Positions 34,213-42,272 of a stretch of DNA of 64,000 nucleotides are shown here, in pieces. The position numbers and the translations under genes were made by a program. The stretch is taken from contig CAWEUK010000002.1 in the NCBI GenBank assembly GCA_963812245.1, positions 1,550,001 through 1,614,000 on the forward strand, written 5' to 3'. This DNA is from Salsipaludibacter sp963812245. Lineage in GTDB: Bacteria > Actinomycetota > Nitriliruptoria > Nitriliruptorales > Nitriliruptoraceae. The stretch's first letter is position 1. Each line of letters opens with the position of its first letter. The notes beneath the pieces are model-generated. The model was not told the DNA's origin, searched no databases, and saw nothing but the letters and a program-made list of their open reading frames with translations.

Positions 34213-35217
34213 TCACTGCGGGGTGTGACACACCCGCAGGATGAGCGTTTCGTCCTGGGGTGCCGCCACCTGCAGACTCGTGATGCCGGGTCCGGTCAGG
34301 TGCAGGGTCTCGGGCGTGGCGTTCAGGGTCATGATCGCGCTGTCCACCGCCGCCCCCGATGCATCGTGGGCGGTGACGGTCGCAGGGCTCGAGTAGTGGA
34401 CCAGGGTGATGTCCACGCTGGCCGCCGGTGTCGGCAGCTTGATGGTCGTGTCGTACCAGGCATGCAGCCCGGTGGTGGCACCCCAGTTGACGATCTCCGT
34501 GGTCGGCATGACCGCCCCGGTGTGGTCGCGCACCTCGAACGTGTGGGCGGCGATGGTCCAGGGGTTGGGGTTGGTTGCGACCACCAGACCGGTCAGGTCG
34601 AGGCAGTCCGGTCCCTCGCCCGGCTTGTCGCCACACGCGTGGACGACGACGCCCTCGACGGTGCCGCTGAAGCCGGTGTCCTGGAACTCGTCGCTGGGGT
34701 CGAAGCGGAAGCGATACGACGCCGTGACCTGGTCACCGACCAGGCTGCGGTCACGGGCCTTGATGATGCGTCCGCACAGGACCCCCTCCATCATTCCCGG
34801 GTCGTGGCATTCCTGGCACTTGTCGAAGGCTGGTCGCCGGTGGGTGCCGACGTTGGTCATCCCACGCAGTCGTCCCTCGATCACGATCTCCTTGCCGCGC
34901 CACCGGAACTCTCCGGCGTGGACACCGCGGTGGTGACCGTTGTCGTCGCGAAACGTCGTCACCAGGCGACGGACGACGAACTCCCCGTCAGTGGCGGGGC
35001 GGCGATCGTCGCAGGGTTCGTGCGACTCGAAGCGTGCGCGCAGCAGGTGGTCGGTCACCAGCGTGGCGCAGGATCCTGCCTCGGTCTCGCACTTGCGATG
35101 GTCCAGGTCGAGGCGGGTCAGTTCGCCCTTGACGTCCTTGGACACCGAGCGCAGGCAGTGCGTGTGCTCCCAGAGTTGTCGGGCAGTCGGACATGGTCCT
35201 GCCGTGGTCGTGCTCAT
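34213..35217 (-). CDS. Unrecognised Cys-containing two-domain protein
   Basis: A 334-residue soluble protein with no signal peptide or membrane segment that I can see. The N-terminal half (1-200) contains about nine Cys residues, including FDKCQECHDPGMMEG (an FxKCxxCH pair) and CPTARQLWEHTHC near the start. The C-terminal half (about 205-334) looks like a beta-sandwich (TFEVRDHTGAVMPTTEIVNW, then ITLVHYSSPATVTAHD and ETLILRVCH). The CxxCH string resembles a haem c site, but there is no export signal. GGGGGAACCAC precedes the ATG. A 9-bp palindrome lies 21 nt upstream of the start. The family is unknown to me. Confidence 0.65.
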   Translation of the reverse strand: MSTTTAGPCPTARQLWEHTHCLRSVSKDVKGELTRLDLDHRKCETEAGSCATLVTDHLLRARFESHEPCDDRRPATDGEFVVRRLVTTFRDDNGHHRGVHAGEFRWRGKEIVIEGRLRGMTNVGTHRRPAFDKCQECHDPGMMEGVLCGRIIKARDRSLVGDQVTASYRFRFDPSDEFQDTGFSGTVEGVVVHACGDKPGEGPDCLDLTGLVVATNPNPWTIAAHTFEVRDHTGAVMPTTEIVNWGATTGLHAWYDTTIKLPTPAASVDITLVHYSSPATVTAHDASGAAVDSAIMTLNATPETLHLTGPGITSLQVAAPQDETLILRVCHTPQ

Positions 35218-35237
35218 GTGGTTCCCCCGTGTTCGTG

Positions 35238-35260
35238 CACTCGACCGATCTGGTCGAGTG
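35238..35260. promoter_or_regulatory. Palindrome upstream of the unrecognised gene
   Basis: CACTCGACC (35238-35246) and GGTCGAGTG (35252-35260) form perfect 9-bp arms with a 5-nt spacer, 21 nt upstream of the ATG at 35217. It could be an operator, or a hairpin in the 5' leader if transcription starts further up. Confidence 0.5.
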
Positions 35261-35342
35261 GCATTCGGGAGGACTTCCATCCGCGGCTGATACGAGGATG
35301 GGACTGCTCGTCGAGGCGGCAGGCCGAACGCCTCGGATCGGG

Positions 35343-35909
35343 CTACGTCGCCGCGACCAGGTGCACCCCGGCGGTGCGCATGTGGTCCAGCGCGGCGTCC
35401 GTGGTCTCGGCGGCGACGCCGGCGGCCAGGCCCAGGTCCACCGTGGTTGCCAGGCCGTGCGCAGCCGCATCCAGCGCGGTCGCGCGAACACAGTGGTCGG
35501 TGGCCAGGCCGGCGATGACGACATCGGTGATGCCGTGTTCGGCCAGCACCTCGACCAGGGTTCGACCGTCGTCGGTGGCGCCCTCGAAGCCGGAGTAGGC
35601 GGCCTCGTGGGCGCCCTTGGAGACCACGACATCCAGGGCGGTGACGTCCAGGCCCGGGTGGAAGGACGCCCCGGCCGTGTCGACGCGGCAGTGTGGTGGC
35701 CACGAGTCGACGAAGTCGGGGTCGTCTGAGAAGTGGCTGCCGGGATCGACATGGAAGTCACGGGTGGCAACGACCAGGTCGTAGCGGTCGCCGGCATCGG
35801 CCAGGTGGCGGCTGATCGCGCGGGCGACGTCCCCACCTCCCGCCACGGCCAGCGAGCCACCCTCGCAGAAGTCGTTCTGGACATCGACGGCGATGAAGGC
35901 GATGGGCAT
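35343..35909 (-). CDS. pncA: Nicotinamidase (PncA-like isochorismatase fold)
   Basis: A 188-residue hydrolase that converts nicotinamide to nicotinic acid in NAD salvage. The triad Asp9 (AVDVQNDFC), Lys98 (VVSKGAH) and Cys140 (ATDHCVRAT) is complete, with metal ligands Asp51, His53 and His59 in RDFHVDPGSHF. These features separate it from other cysteine hydrolases of the isochorismatase fold. It lies 125 nt upstream of the unrecognised Cys gene on the same strand. Co-transcription is possible. Confidence 0.95.
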   Translation of the reverse strand: MPIAFIAVDVQNDFCEGGSLAVAGGGDVARAISRHLADAGDRYDLVVATRDFHVDPGSHFSDDPDFVDSWPPHCRVDTAGASFHPGLDVTALDVVVSKGAHEAAYSGFEGATDDGRTLVEVLAEHGITDVVIAGLATDHCVRATALDAAAHGLATTVDLGLAAGVAAETTDAALDHMRTAGVHLVAAT

Positions 35910-36101
35910 CGTGAAGGCTCCAGTCGTGGCTGGGGGAGACGACTTCGAGGCTACAGAGCGGGAACCTGCCGGCGATATACCGTGGCAGGTCCACAGGCGT
36001 CGACGTCACCCCGTCGTGGCCCACGTCGCCTCGTCCGGGTGCCCACCGGTCGCCGCCACGACGCCCCCGTCCCAGTCCGCAGACCACCTCCGGAGGAGCC
36101 G

Positions 36102-36539
36102 ATGACCCGATCTGGCCCGTCGCTGTCGCAGGTGGTGTGGCGCGGCATGACCGGTCGCTGCCCGGCGTGTGGGTCGCGTGGCATCTTCGCGGGGATCACC
36201 GACCTGAAGGAGGACTGCCCGACCTGTGGCCTGCACTTCGAACGCGAGGACGGCTTCTGGCTCGGATCCATGGTGGTCATCATGGCCATGGTGCTCCTGG
36301 TCTTCGCGGTGGTCACCGGCGGCGGCATCATCCTGTTCTGGCCCGACGTGCCGTGGACGGCCGTGACCGTCGCCGGGGTCGTCGCCAACATCGCCGTCCC
36401 GATCCTGGGCTATGGCTGGGCCAAGAGCGTGTGGCTGGGACTGTCGTGGGGCTTCTCGCCGCCGACGATGGCCGAGGCCGCCGATGCCATGAACCGCGTG
36501 GCCTCGCGAGAATCCGACCGCGGCGCCACCCCCGACTGA
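36102..36539 (+). CDS. DUF983 family membrane protein
   Basis: A 145-residue protein. An N-terminal zinc-ribbon-like CPACGSRGIF and CPTCGLHFE pair precedes two transmembrane helices (about 52-78, SMVVIMAMVLLVFAVV; and 86-108, AVTVAGVVANIAVPIL). This is the DUF983 layout, of unknown function. GGAGGAG lies just before the ATG. It sits 90 nt upstream of thrC on the same strand. Confidence 0.85.
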   Translation: MTRSGPSLSQVVWRGMTGRCPACGSRGIFAGITDLKEDCPTCGLHFEREDGFWLGSMVVIMAMVLLVFAVVTGGGIILFWPDVPWTAVTVAGVVANIAVPILGYGWAKSVWLGLSWGFSPPTMAEAADAMNRVASRESDRGATPD

Positions 36540-36629
36540 TCCGTCCCGGCGGGACCCTGGGTGCGTTCCACGGCCATGATCCGGCCCGGCCGCGTCCGGC
36601 TACGGTCACCTCGGTGAAAGGAGCGCCCC

Positions 36630-38054
36630 ATGCGCTACGCCAGCACTCGAGGCCACGACGCCGAGGACTTCATCGGTGCCATGATGACCGGTCTCGCCCA
36701 TGACGGCGGGCTCTTCGTCCCCGACGAGTGGCCGTGGCTCGCTGCCGACGACCTGCGGGCGATGGCCTCCATGTCCTACGCCCAGATCGCCTTCGAGGTG
36801 ATGCGCCCCTTCATCGACGCACCGGGGGATGGCACCGAGGGTCGCGGCATCGCCGACCAGGACCTGCGCGCCGTGCTGGACGAGGCCTACGGGGCCTTCT
36901 CGCACCACGCGGTGGCGCCACTGTCGCAGTTGGGGCCCAACGAGTGGTTGATGGAGTTGTGGCACGGGCCCACGCTGGCCTTCAAGGATGTCGCGATGCA
37001 GGTGCTGGGTCGTCTCTACGACCTGGTGCTGGCCCAGACCGGCGACCACATCACCCTGGTCGGTGCCACTTCGGGAGACACCGGGTCGGCTGCCATCGAG
37101 GCGGTGCGCCACTCCGAGCGCGCAACCATCTTCGTCATGCATCCCCACGGTCGCACATCCGAGGTGCAGCGGCGCCAGATGACCACCGTGCTGGACGACA
37201 ACGTCCACAACGTCGCCGTCGAGGGCACCTTCGACGACACCCAGCGGATCCTGAAGGCGTTGTTCAACGACGTCGATTTCCGCGACGAGGTCGCCCTGTC
37301 GGGTGTGAACTCGATCAACTGGGCCCGGGTGCTGCCCCAGATCGTGTACTACGTCGCGGCCGCCGTGGCCCTGGGCGCACCCGATCGGTCCGTGGCGTTC
37401 ACCGTCCCGACGGGCAACTTCGGCGACATCTACGCGGGCTACGCCGCCCAGCAGATGGGCGTGCCGATCTCGCGACTGGTCATCGCGACCAACTCCAACG
37501 ACATCCTGGCGCGGTTCCTCGCGACCGGGCGACACGAACTGGGTGAGGTCACGCCCACCATGTCCCCGTCGATGGACATCCAGGTGTCGTCGAACTTCGA
37601 ACGCCTGCTGTTCGACATCCGTGGACGTGACGGTGACCAGGTCTCCGCTGACATGGCCGCGCTGGCCGCCGACGGTGCCTTCGAGGTGGCCACCGAGCGC
37701 CTGGACAGCCTGCGCGAACTGTTCGGCGCCCACCGTGCCGACGAGGCGGCGACCGCGGCCGCCATCGCCGCGGTGTACGAGGAGACCGGCCGGTTGATCG
37801 ACCCCCACACCGCGGTGGGGGTCCATGCCGCCCGCGTCGATCGGGCCGAGCACCCGGCCCGCGAGCCCATGGTCGTGCTGGGACCCGCGCATCCGGCGAA
37901 GTTTCCCGACGCGGTCGCCGCTGCCACCGGCATCCGGCCGCCGTTGCCGGAACACATGTCCGACCTGCTCGACCGTGAGGAACGCATGGTCGTCCTGCCG
38001 GCCGAGGTGGACGCGATCGCCGCGCATGTGCGTGCCACCCTCGCCCAGGGCTGA
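36630..38054 (+). CDS. thrC: Threonine synthase
   Basis: A 474-residue PLP enzyme that converts O-phosphohomoserine to threonine. It starts MRYASTRG and contains LAFKDVAMQ with the PLP Lys119, the phosphate-binding GATSGDTGSAAIEA, and FTVPTGNFGDIYAGYAA. This is the long fungal/E. coli-like class with an N-terminal extension, not the shorter actinobacterial class. AAAGGAG lies 5 nt before the ATG, and TACGGT upstream (36601-36606) may be the -10 box. Confidence 0.96.
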   Translation: MRYASTRGHDAEDFIGAMMTGLAHDGGLFVPDEWPWLAADDLRAMASMSYAQIAFEVMRPFIDAPGDGTEGRGIADQDLRAVLDEAYGAFSHHAVAPLSQLGPNEWLMELWHGPTLAFKDVAMQVLGRLYDLVLAQTGDHITLVGATSGDTGSAAIEAVRHSERATIFVMHPHGRTSEVQRRQMTTVLDDNVHNVAVEGTFDDTQRILKALFNDVDFRDEVALSGVNSINWARVLPQIVYYVAAAVALGAPDRSVAFTVPTGNFGDIYAGYAAQQMGVPISRLVIATNSNDILARFLATGRHELGEVTPTMSPSMDIQVSSNFERLLFDIRGRDGDQVSADMAALAADGAFEVATERLDSLRELFGAHRADEAATAAAIAAVYEETGRLIDPHTAVGVHAARVDRAEHPAREPMVVLGPAHPAKFPDAVAAATGIRPPLPEHMSDLLDREERMVVLPAEVDAIAAHVRATLAQG

Positions 38055-38120
38055 CGGGCGACGTCGGCCCGGCGCATGATCGGCCCATGATCGGCGCTTT
38101 CAGAGCCGTGGTCGTGGTGT

Positions 38121-38821
38121 TCAGCCCGGAAAGTCGAACAGGACCAGGATCGTGCCGTTGCGGTCGGCGACCTCGACCGTCGCGAGGTCATCGCGCTGGA
38201 TGGAACTGGCTCCACGGACGCGGGCGCCGTGCGAATCGGTCTCGCCCCACGTCCCGGCCTGTTCGCGCGTGCCGTCGTCGGCAACCGCCCACAGCACGTA
38301 GGCGTCACGGACGGGCAGGTCGGCAACCTCCAGTTCCACCGTCGTGCCCCACTCCCATTCCAGGGCCGCTGCCTCCCCGCTGGTGTCGGTCGCGTCGGCT
38401 GCCACCGGCCGGGCCGCCGCCACGACGCGGTCGAACTGGGGGGAGCGGGTTGGTCCCGGGCGGCAAGCGCGGCCACGGCCACGACGAGTGCGACCGCAGC
38501 CGCCGCGCCCGCAGCCAGCGCGGTCCGGCGCCACCGTGCCAGGCGTCGTCGCACCAGTTCGTCCGCGCGCTCCACGTCGGCGGCCAGCGAATCCCGAAGC
38601 TGATCGGACGGCACCGGCGGGTCGGCGACGGCATCGGCCTCCGACAACCGGTTCAACAACCCGGGCAGCGGCGACAGGGTGGCCACCTCCTGGGCACAGT
38701 CCGGACAGGCCGCAACGTGGTCTGCGACGTGCCGGCGTTCGTCGCCGTCGAGGGCGCCCAGCACCCATGCCCCCAACGACTCGCGCAGGCGACGATGGCT
38801 GTCGCGCTCGTCGATGCTCAT
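38121..38821 (-). pseudogene. RskA-like anti-sigma factor, frame disrupted at a C6 run
   Basis: The N-terminal half (frame from ATG 38821) has a zinc anti-sigma domain with H35, C39 and C42 in HVAACPDC, and a transmembrane helix at about 108-128. At the six-base homopolymer 38438-38443 the reading must move by -1 to continue into the conserved outer domain (EWGTTVELEVADLPVRDAYV, then VLFDFPG and stop at 38121). Without the shift the frame runs on as nonsense antisense to thrC. A missing base in a run of seven, a real mutation, or slippage are all possible. It overlaps the sigma gene by ATGA, the usual partner arrangement. Confidence 0.8.
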
Positions 38822-39342
38822 TCCAACACCCCCTGCTCCTCGAGGTGCAACCGCAGGGCACGCAGCCCGTAGTGGACCCGGGACTTCACGGTGCCCACCG
38901 GGACGTCGAGGATCGCCGCGGCCTCGGCGACGCTGTGGCCGCGGTGGTGACACAGGACGATCGCGCCACGATGCTCGTCGGACAACCTCGCCATCGCCTC
39001 GGCCAGCTGCCAGGCCTCGATGATCCGGTCGACTGGTGGCTCCTCGACGGCGTCGGGTGCGGCGATCGCGACCCGGTCGTCAAGCGTTGCCGACACCACC
39101 GGGCGCGCACCACGCCGCCGCAGCCGGTCGATGACCAGGTTGCCGGCGATGGTGAACAACCAGGCTGCCTCGCTGCCGCGATCCGGGTCGAATCGATCCG
39201 CGTTGCGCCAGGCCCGGACGAACGTGTCCTGCACGACTTCCTCGGCCGCCCGGCGATCCCCCAGTCGACCCAGCGCGTAGGCGAGCAGTGGCCCGGTGTA
39301 GTCGGCCTGCAGGGCCGCGAGGGACCGCAACGCATGCGCCAC
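38818..39342 (-). CDS. ECF RNA polymerase sigma factor (SigK-like)
   Basis: A 174-residue sigma factor. Region 2 (about 10-80) has FVRAWRNADRFDP and AWLFTIAGNLVIDRLRRR. Region 4 (about 115-170) has HRGAIVLCHHRGHSVAEAA and VGTVKSRVHYGLRALRLHL. It starts at GTG 39342 with GGGGAG 7 nt upstream. The anti-sigma gene overlaps its stop by 4 nt, as in sigK-rskA pairs, so the two would form an extracytoplasmic stress switch. The lipoprotein gene 55 nt upstream is probably in the same operon and may be a target. Confidence 0.92.
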   Translation of the reverse strand: MAHALRSLAALQADYTGPLLAYALGRLGDRRAAEEVVQDTFVRAWRNADRFDPDRGSEAAWLFTIAGNLVIDRLRRRGARPVVSATLDDRVAIAAPDAVEEPPVDRIIEAWQLAEAMARLSDEHRGAIVLCHHRGHSVAEAAAILDVPVGTVKSRVHYGLRALRLHLEEQGVLE

Positions 39343-39397
39343 GTCCTGACTCCCCTTCCGGGCCGTGACCGGCCGGTGCGCCGTGGCGCCGGCATGG

Positions 39398-40015
39398 TCA
39401 GTGGTTCGGGTCCCCGTACCCGGCCTCGTCGAGCGTGGCCGCGCCCACGGCCGTGTCGGTGATCTTCTCGCCGGCCGAATCGACCACCCACCAGACGCCG
39501 CCGACACCCTGGCCGTTGAGGTCGCCGGCGGTCGTGTCGGCTGCGTAGTGATACAGCGGCAACCCGTTGACGGTCACCTGGCCATCACCGTCGGCGCGGG
39601 TGAAGGTGCCCAGTTCGGCCGACACGCCGTCTCCCGCGGCGACCGCGTCTCCCGTCAGCGGCGGCCAGGTCGCCAGGCATCCCTCGGTGCAGGCGCTCGT
39701 GTCCACGTCGTCGTTGTCGAACACGTACAGCGTCATGCCCTGTGCGTCGACCAGGATGTCGCCGAGGTCGGTCGTGGCAACCTCGACGACCGTTCCATCG
39801 GCCTCGGTCGCCGATGACGCCGCCGTCGAAGTCTCGGCTGGCGCCGTCGCGGTGCCGCCAGCAGTCGTCTCGCCCGCGTCACTGGCCGGCGCCGTGACCG
39901 CGGGAGCCGACGTCGCGTCGACCGGGTCCGCGTCACCACCGCACGACGCCACCACCAGGATCGAGGTCGCCACCACGGCCAGTCGAACAGTCCGGATCGT
40001 CGCACTCGTGGACAT
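39398..40015 (-). CDS. Lipoprotein with secreted-repeat (COG4315) domains
   Basis: A 205-residue predicted lipoprotein. The signal peptide ends in LVVASC (about Cys 25), followed by a Thr/Ala/Ser linker of about 60 residues. Two repeats of the COG4315 type follow, with GMTLYVFDNDD plus CLATWPPL and then GLPLYHYAAD plus GGVWWVV. Such proteins occur as surface lipoproteins in actinobacteria and their role is not established. GGAGACG precedes the ATG at 40015. It heads the operon that continues into the sigma and anti-sigma genes. Confidence 0.85.
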   Translation of the reverse strand: MSTSATIRTVRLAVVATSILVVASCGGDADPVDATSAPAVTAPASDAGETTAGGTATAPAETSTAASSATEADGTVVEVATTDLGDILVDAQGMTLYVFDNDDVDTSACTEGCLATWPPLTGDAVAAGDGVSAELGTFTRADGDGQVTVNGLPLYHYAADTTAGDLNGQGVGGVWWVVDSAGEKITDTAVGAATLDEAGYGDPNH

Positions 40016-40256
40016 CGGTCGTCTCCAGGATTGGGGGATCACCTGTTCCTACGCACGCGGGGGCCGTACGGTTCAGTCTCGTCGCCGATCCGTTGCGTGG
40101 CCCGGTCCGCAACAATTCGGGCAGCGCGTCGGCCCCGATGGTTCCCACCCTACGTGGCGACGCACCATCGGGTCGTGTGGCGGATTCGCTGCGCTCCTGC
40201 CTGCCGGCGTGGGGCCGTACGATCTGTCCTGCCCATCGCTCGTCCAAGGATTGCCC

Positions 40257-40553
40257 ATGGCCCTGTCCGAAACCGAGGTGCGCCACGTCGCCCGCCTGGC
40301 TCGCCTCGACCTCACCGATGCCGAGGTCGCCGACCTGAGCCACGAACTGTCCGACATCCTGGACCTGGCCGAGAAGGTGGGTGAGGTGGCCGCCGACGAC
40401 GTCGAGCCGATGATCCACCCGTTCCCCGTGACCAACGTCATGCGCAACGACTTCCCGGCCGCCTCACTGCCACGCGACCAGGTGTTGGCCGGGGCGCCCG
40501 ACGCGCGGGACGATCGCTTCGCCGTCCCGCGGATCGTTGCCGAGGACGCCTGA
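40257..40553 (+). CDS. gatC: Glutamyl-tRNA(Gln)/aspartyl-tRNA(Asn) amidotransferase subunit C
   Basis: A 98-residue subunit that stabilises GatA in the complex making Gln-tRNA(Gln) and Asn-tRNA(Asn) from mischarged precursors. It starts MALSETEVRHVARLARLDL and ends with the conserved LRxD-type tail (RDDRFAVPRI). AAGGA lies 8 nt before the ATG. gatA starts 53 nt downstream, so the order is gatC-gatA-gatB. Confidence 0.95.
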   Translation: MALSETEVRHVARLARLDLTDAEVADLSHELSDILDLAEKVGEVAADDVEPMIHPFPVTNVMRNDFPAASLPRDQVLAGAPDARDDRFAVPRIVAEDA

Positions 40554-40606
40554 AGGTTCGCGTCCCACCTCCACCCGTGCGCCACCCCTGACAAGGCTTG
40601 CCCATC

Positions 40607-42124
40607 GTGACTGCTGAACTGCTGACCGACTCCGCCGCGGGTCTCGCCGCTCGCATGGCCGAGCGCGAGGTCTCTGCCCGCGAGGTCGTCGACGCGCACC
40701 TCGACCGCATCGAGGCCACCGACGGTGACGGCACCGGTGCCACCGACGTCCACGCGTTCCTGGCGGTGGTCGCCGACCAGGCCCGCCGCCACGCCGACGA
40801 CGTCGACCAGCGCCGCGTGACCGGCCGCGACCTCGGCCCGCTGGCCGGTGTGCCACTGGCCCTCAAGGACCTGATCACCATGCGCGGGGCGCCCACGACG
40901 GTCGGGTCGCGGATGCTGGAGCACTGGGTGCCGCCCTACGACGCCACGATCACCGAGAAGTTGCGGGCCGCGGACGTCATCGTGCTTGGCAAGACCAACA
41001 TGGACGAGTTCGCGATGGGCTCGTCGACCGAGAACTCGGCGTTCGGGCCGACCCGCAATCCGTGGGATCTCACGCGGGTGCCGGGTGGCTCCTCGGGTGG
41101 GTCCGCGGCCGCAGTGGCTGCCCTGCAGGCACCCCTGGGCATCGGCACCGACACCGGCGGTTCGATCCGCCAGCCGGCGGCGCTGTGCGGGCTGGTCGGG
41201 GCCAAGCCCACGTACGGCACCGTGTCGCGCTACGGCATGGTCGCGTTCGCGTCGTCGCTTGACCAGGCCGGCCCGTTCGCTCGCACCGTGACCGACGCCG
41301 CCCTGCTGCAGTCCGTCCTGGCCGGGCACGATCCGCGTGACTCGACCTCCATCGATCCCGAGCGCATCGGTGCGTCACTGCCCGACCTGCTCGCAAGACT
41401 CGACGACGGAGTCGCGGGCCTGACCATCGGGGTCGTGACCGAACTGCAGGGTGAGGGCTACCAGCCCGCCGTGACGGCAGCCTTCGAGGACTCGTTGGCG
41501 CGGCTCGAGTCCCTGGGTGCAACGATCGTGGAGTCGTCACTGCCACATGCGTCCTATGGCCTGCCCGCGTACTACCTGGTGGCACCGTCGGAGGCGTCGT
41601 CGAACCTCGCTCGGTTCGACGGGGTGCGCTACGGCCTGCGTGTCGATGCGCCGACCGCCGAGGAGATGAATGCCGCCACCCGGGCCGCAGGCTTCGGCGC
41701 CGAGGTCAAGCGCCGCATCATGATCGGGACCCACGCCCTGTCCTCGGGCTACTACGACGCCTACTACGCCCAGGCCTCCCGGGTGCGACGGCTGATCGCC
41801 CAGGACTTCGCCACCGCCTTCGAGCAGGTTGACGTGCTGGTGTCGCCGACTTCGCCCAGCGTCGCGTTCCCGCTGGGTGACAAGGTCGACGACCCGCTGG
41901 AGATGTACCGAAACGACGTCGCCACCGTGCCGGCGTCGTTGGCCGGCGTGCCGGCCGTGTCCGTGCCCAACGGCGTCGACGACGACGGCCTGCCGACCGG
42001 CCTGCAGGTGATGGGCCCGCTGCTGGGCGACGACGTCTGCTACCGCGTCGCCCGGGCACTGGAGGCCGACCTCGATCGCCAGTGGATTCCTTCCGGGCCC
42101 AACGCGGTGGCCGCACCCCGGTGA
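40607..42124 (+). CDS. gatA: Aspartyl/glutamyl-tRNA amidotransferase subunit A
   Basis: A 505-residue amidase that releases ammonia from glutamine. The amidase-signature triad is complete: Lys87 (LALKDLI), cis-Ser162 (GGSSGGS) and nucleophile Ser186 (TDTGGSIRQP). The GTG at 40607 is chosen because AAGG lies 10 nt upstream. A TTG at 40598 sits too near that site. Ammonia passes by tunnel to GatB. gatB begins 148 nt after the stop. Confidence 0.97.
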   Translation: MTAELLTDSAAGLAARMAEREVSAREVVDAHLDRIEATDGDGTGATDVHAFLAVVADQARRHADDVDQRRVTGRDLGPLAGVPLALKDLITMRGAPTTVGSRMLEHWVPPYDATITEKLRAADVIVLGKTNMDEFAMGSSTENSAFGPTRNPWDLTRVPGGSSGGSAAAVAALQAPLGIGTDTGGSIRQPAALCGLVGAKPTYGTVSRYGMVAFASSLDQAGPFARTVTDAALLQSVLAGHDPRDSTSIDPERIGASLPDLLARLDDGVAGLTIGVVTELQGEGYQPAVTAAFEDSLARLESLGATIVESSLPHASYGLPAYYLVAPSEASSNLARFDGVRYGLRVDAPTAEEMNAATRAAGFGAEVKRRIMIGTHALSSGYYDAYYAQASRVRRLIAQDFATAFEQVDVLVSPTSPSVAFPLGDKVDDPLEMYRNDVATVPASLAGVPAVSVPNGVDDDGLPTGLQVMGPLLGDDVCYRVARALEADLDRQWIPSGPNAVAAPR

Positions 42125-42272
42125 CGTCGCTCCGGCCAACTGGGCAGTCGCGTGACCGCGACACGTGCTCGAGTTGGACCCTGCACACCCGAATCACCCA
42201 GTTCGAACGACCCGCCGAGCACGAACGAACCGCGCAGTCGCACCACCGCGCCGCACGCACAGAGGAGACACC

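Noticed and set aside
42147..42162. GTCGCG/CGCGAC hairpin between gatA and gatB.
   Set aside because: A 6-bp stem in 70% GC DNA without a U-tract is expected by chance, and gatB must still be expressed with gatA.
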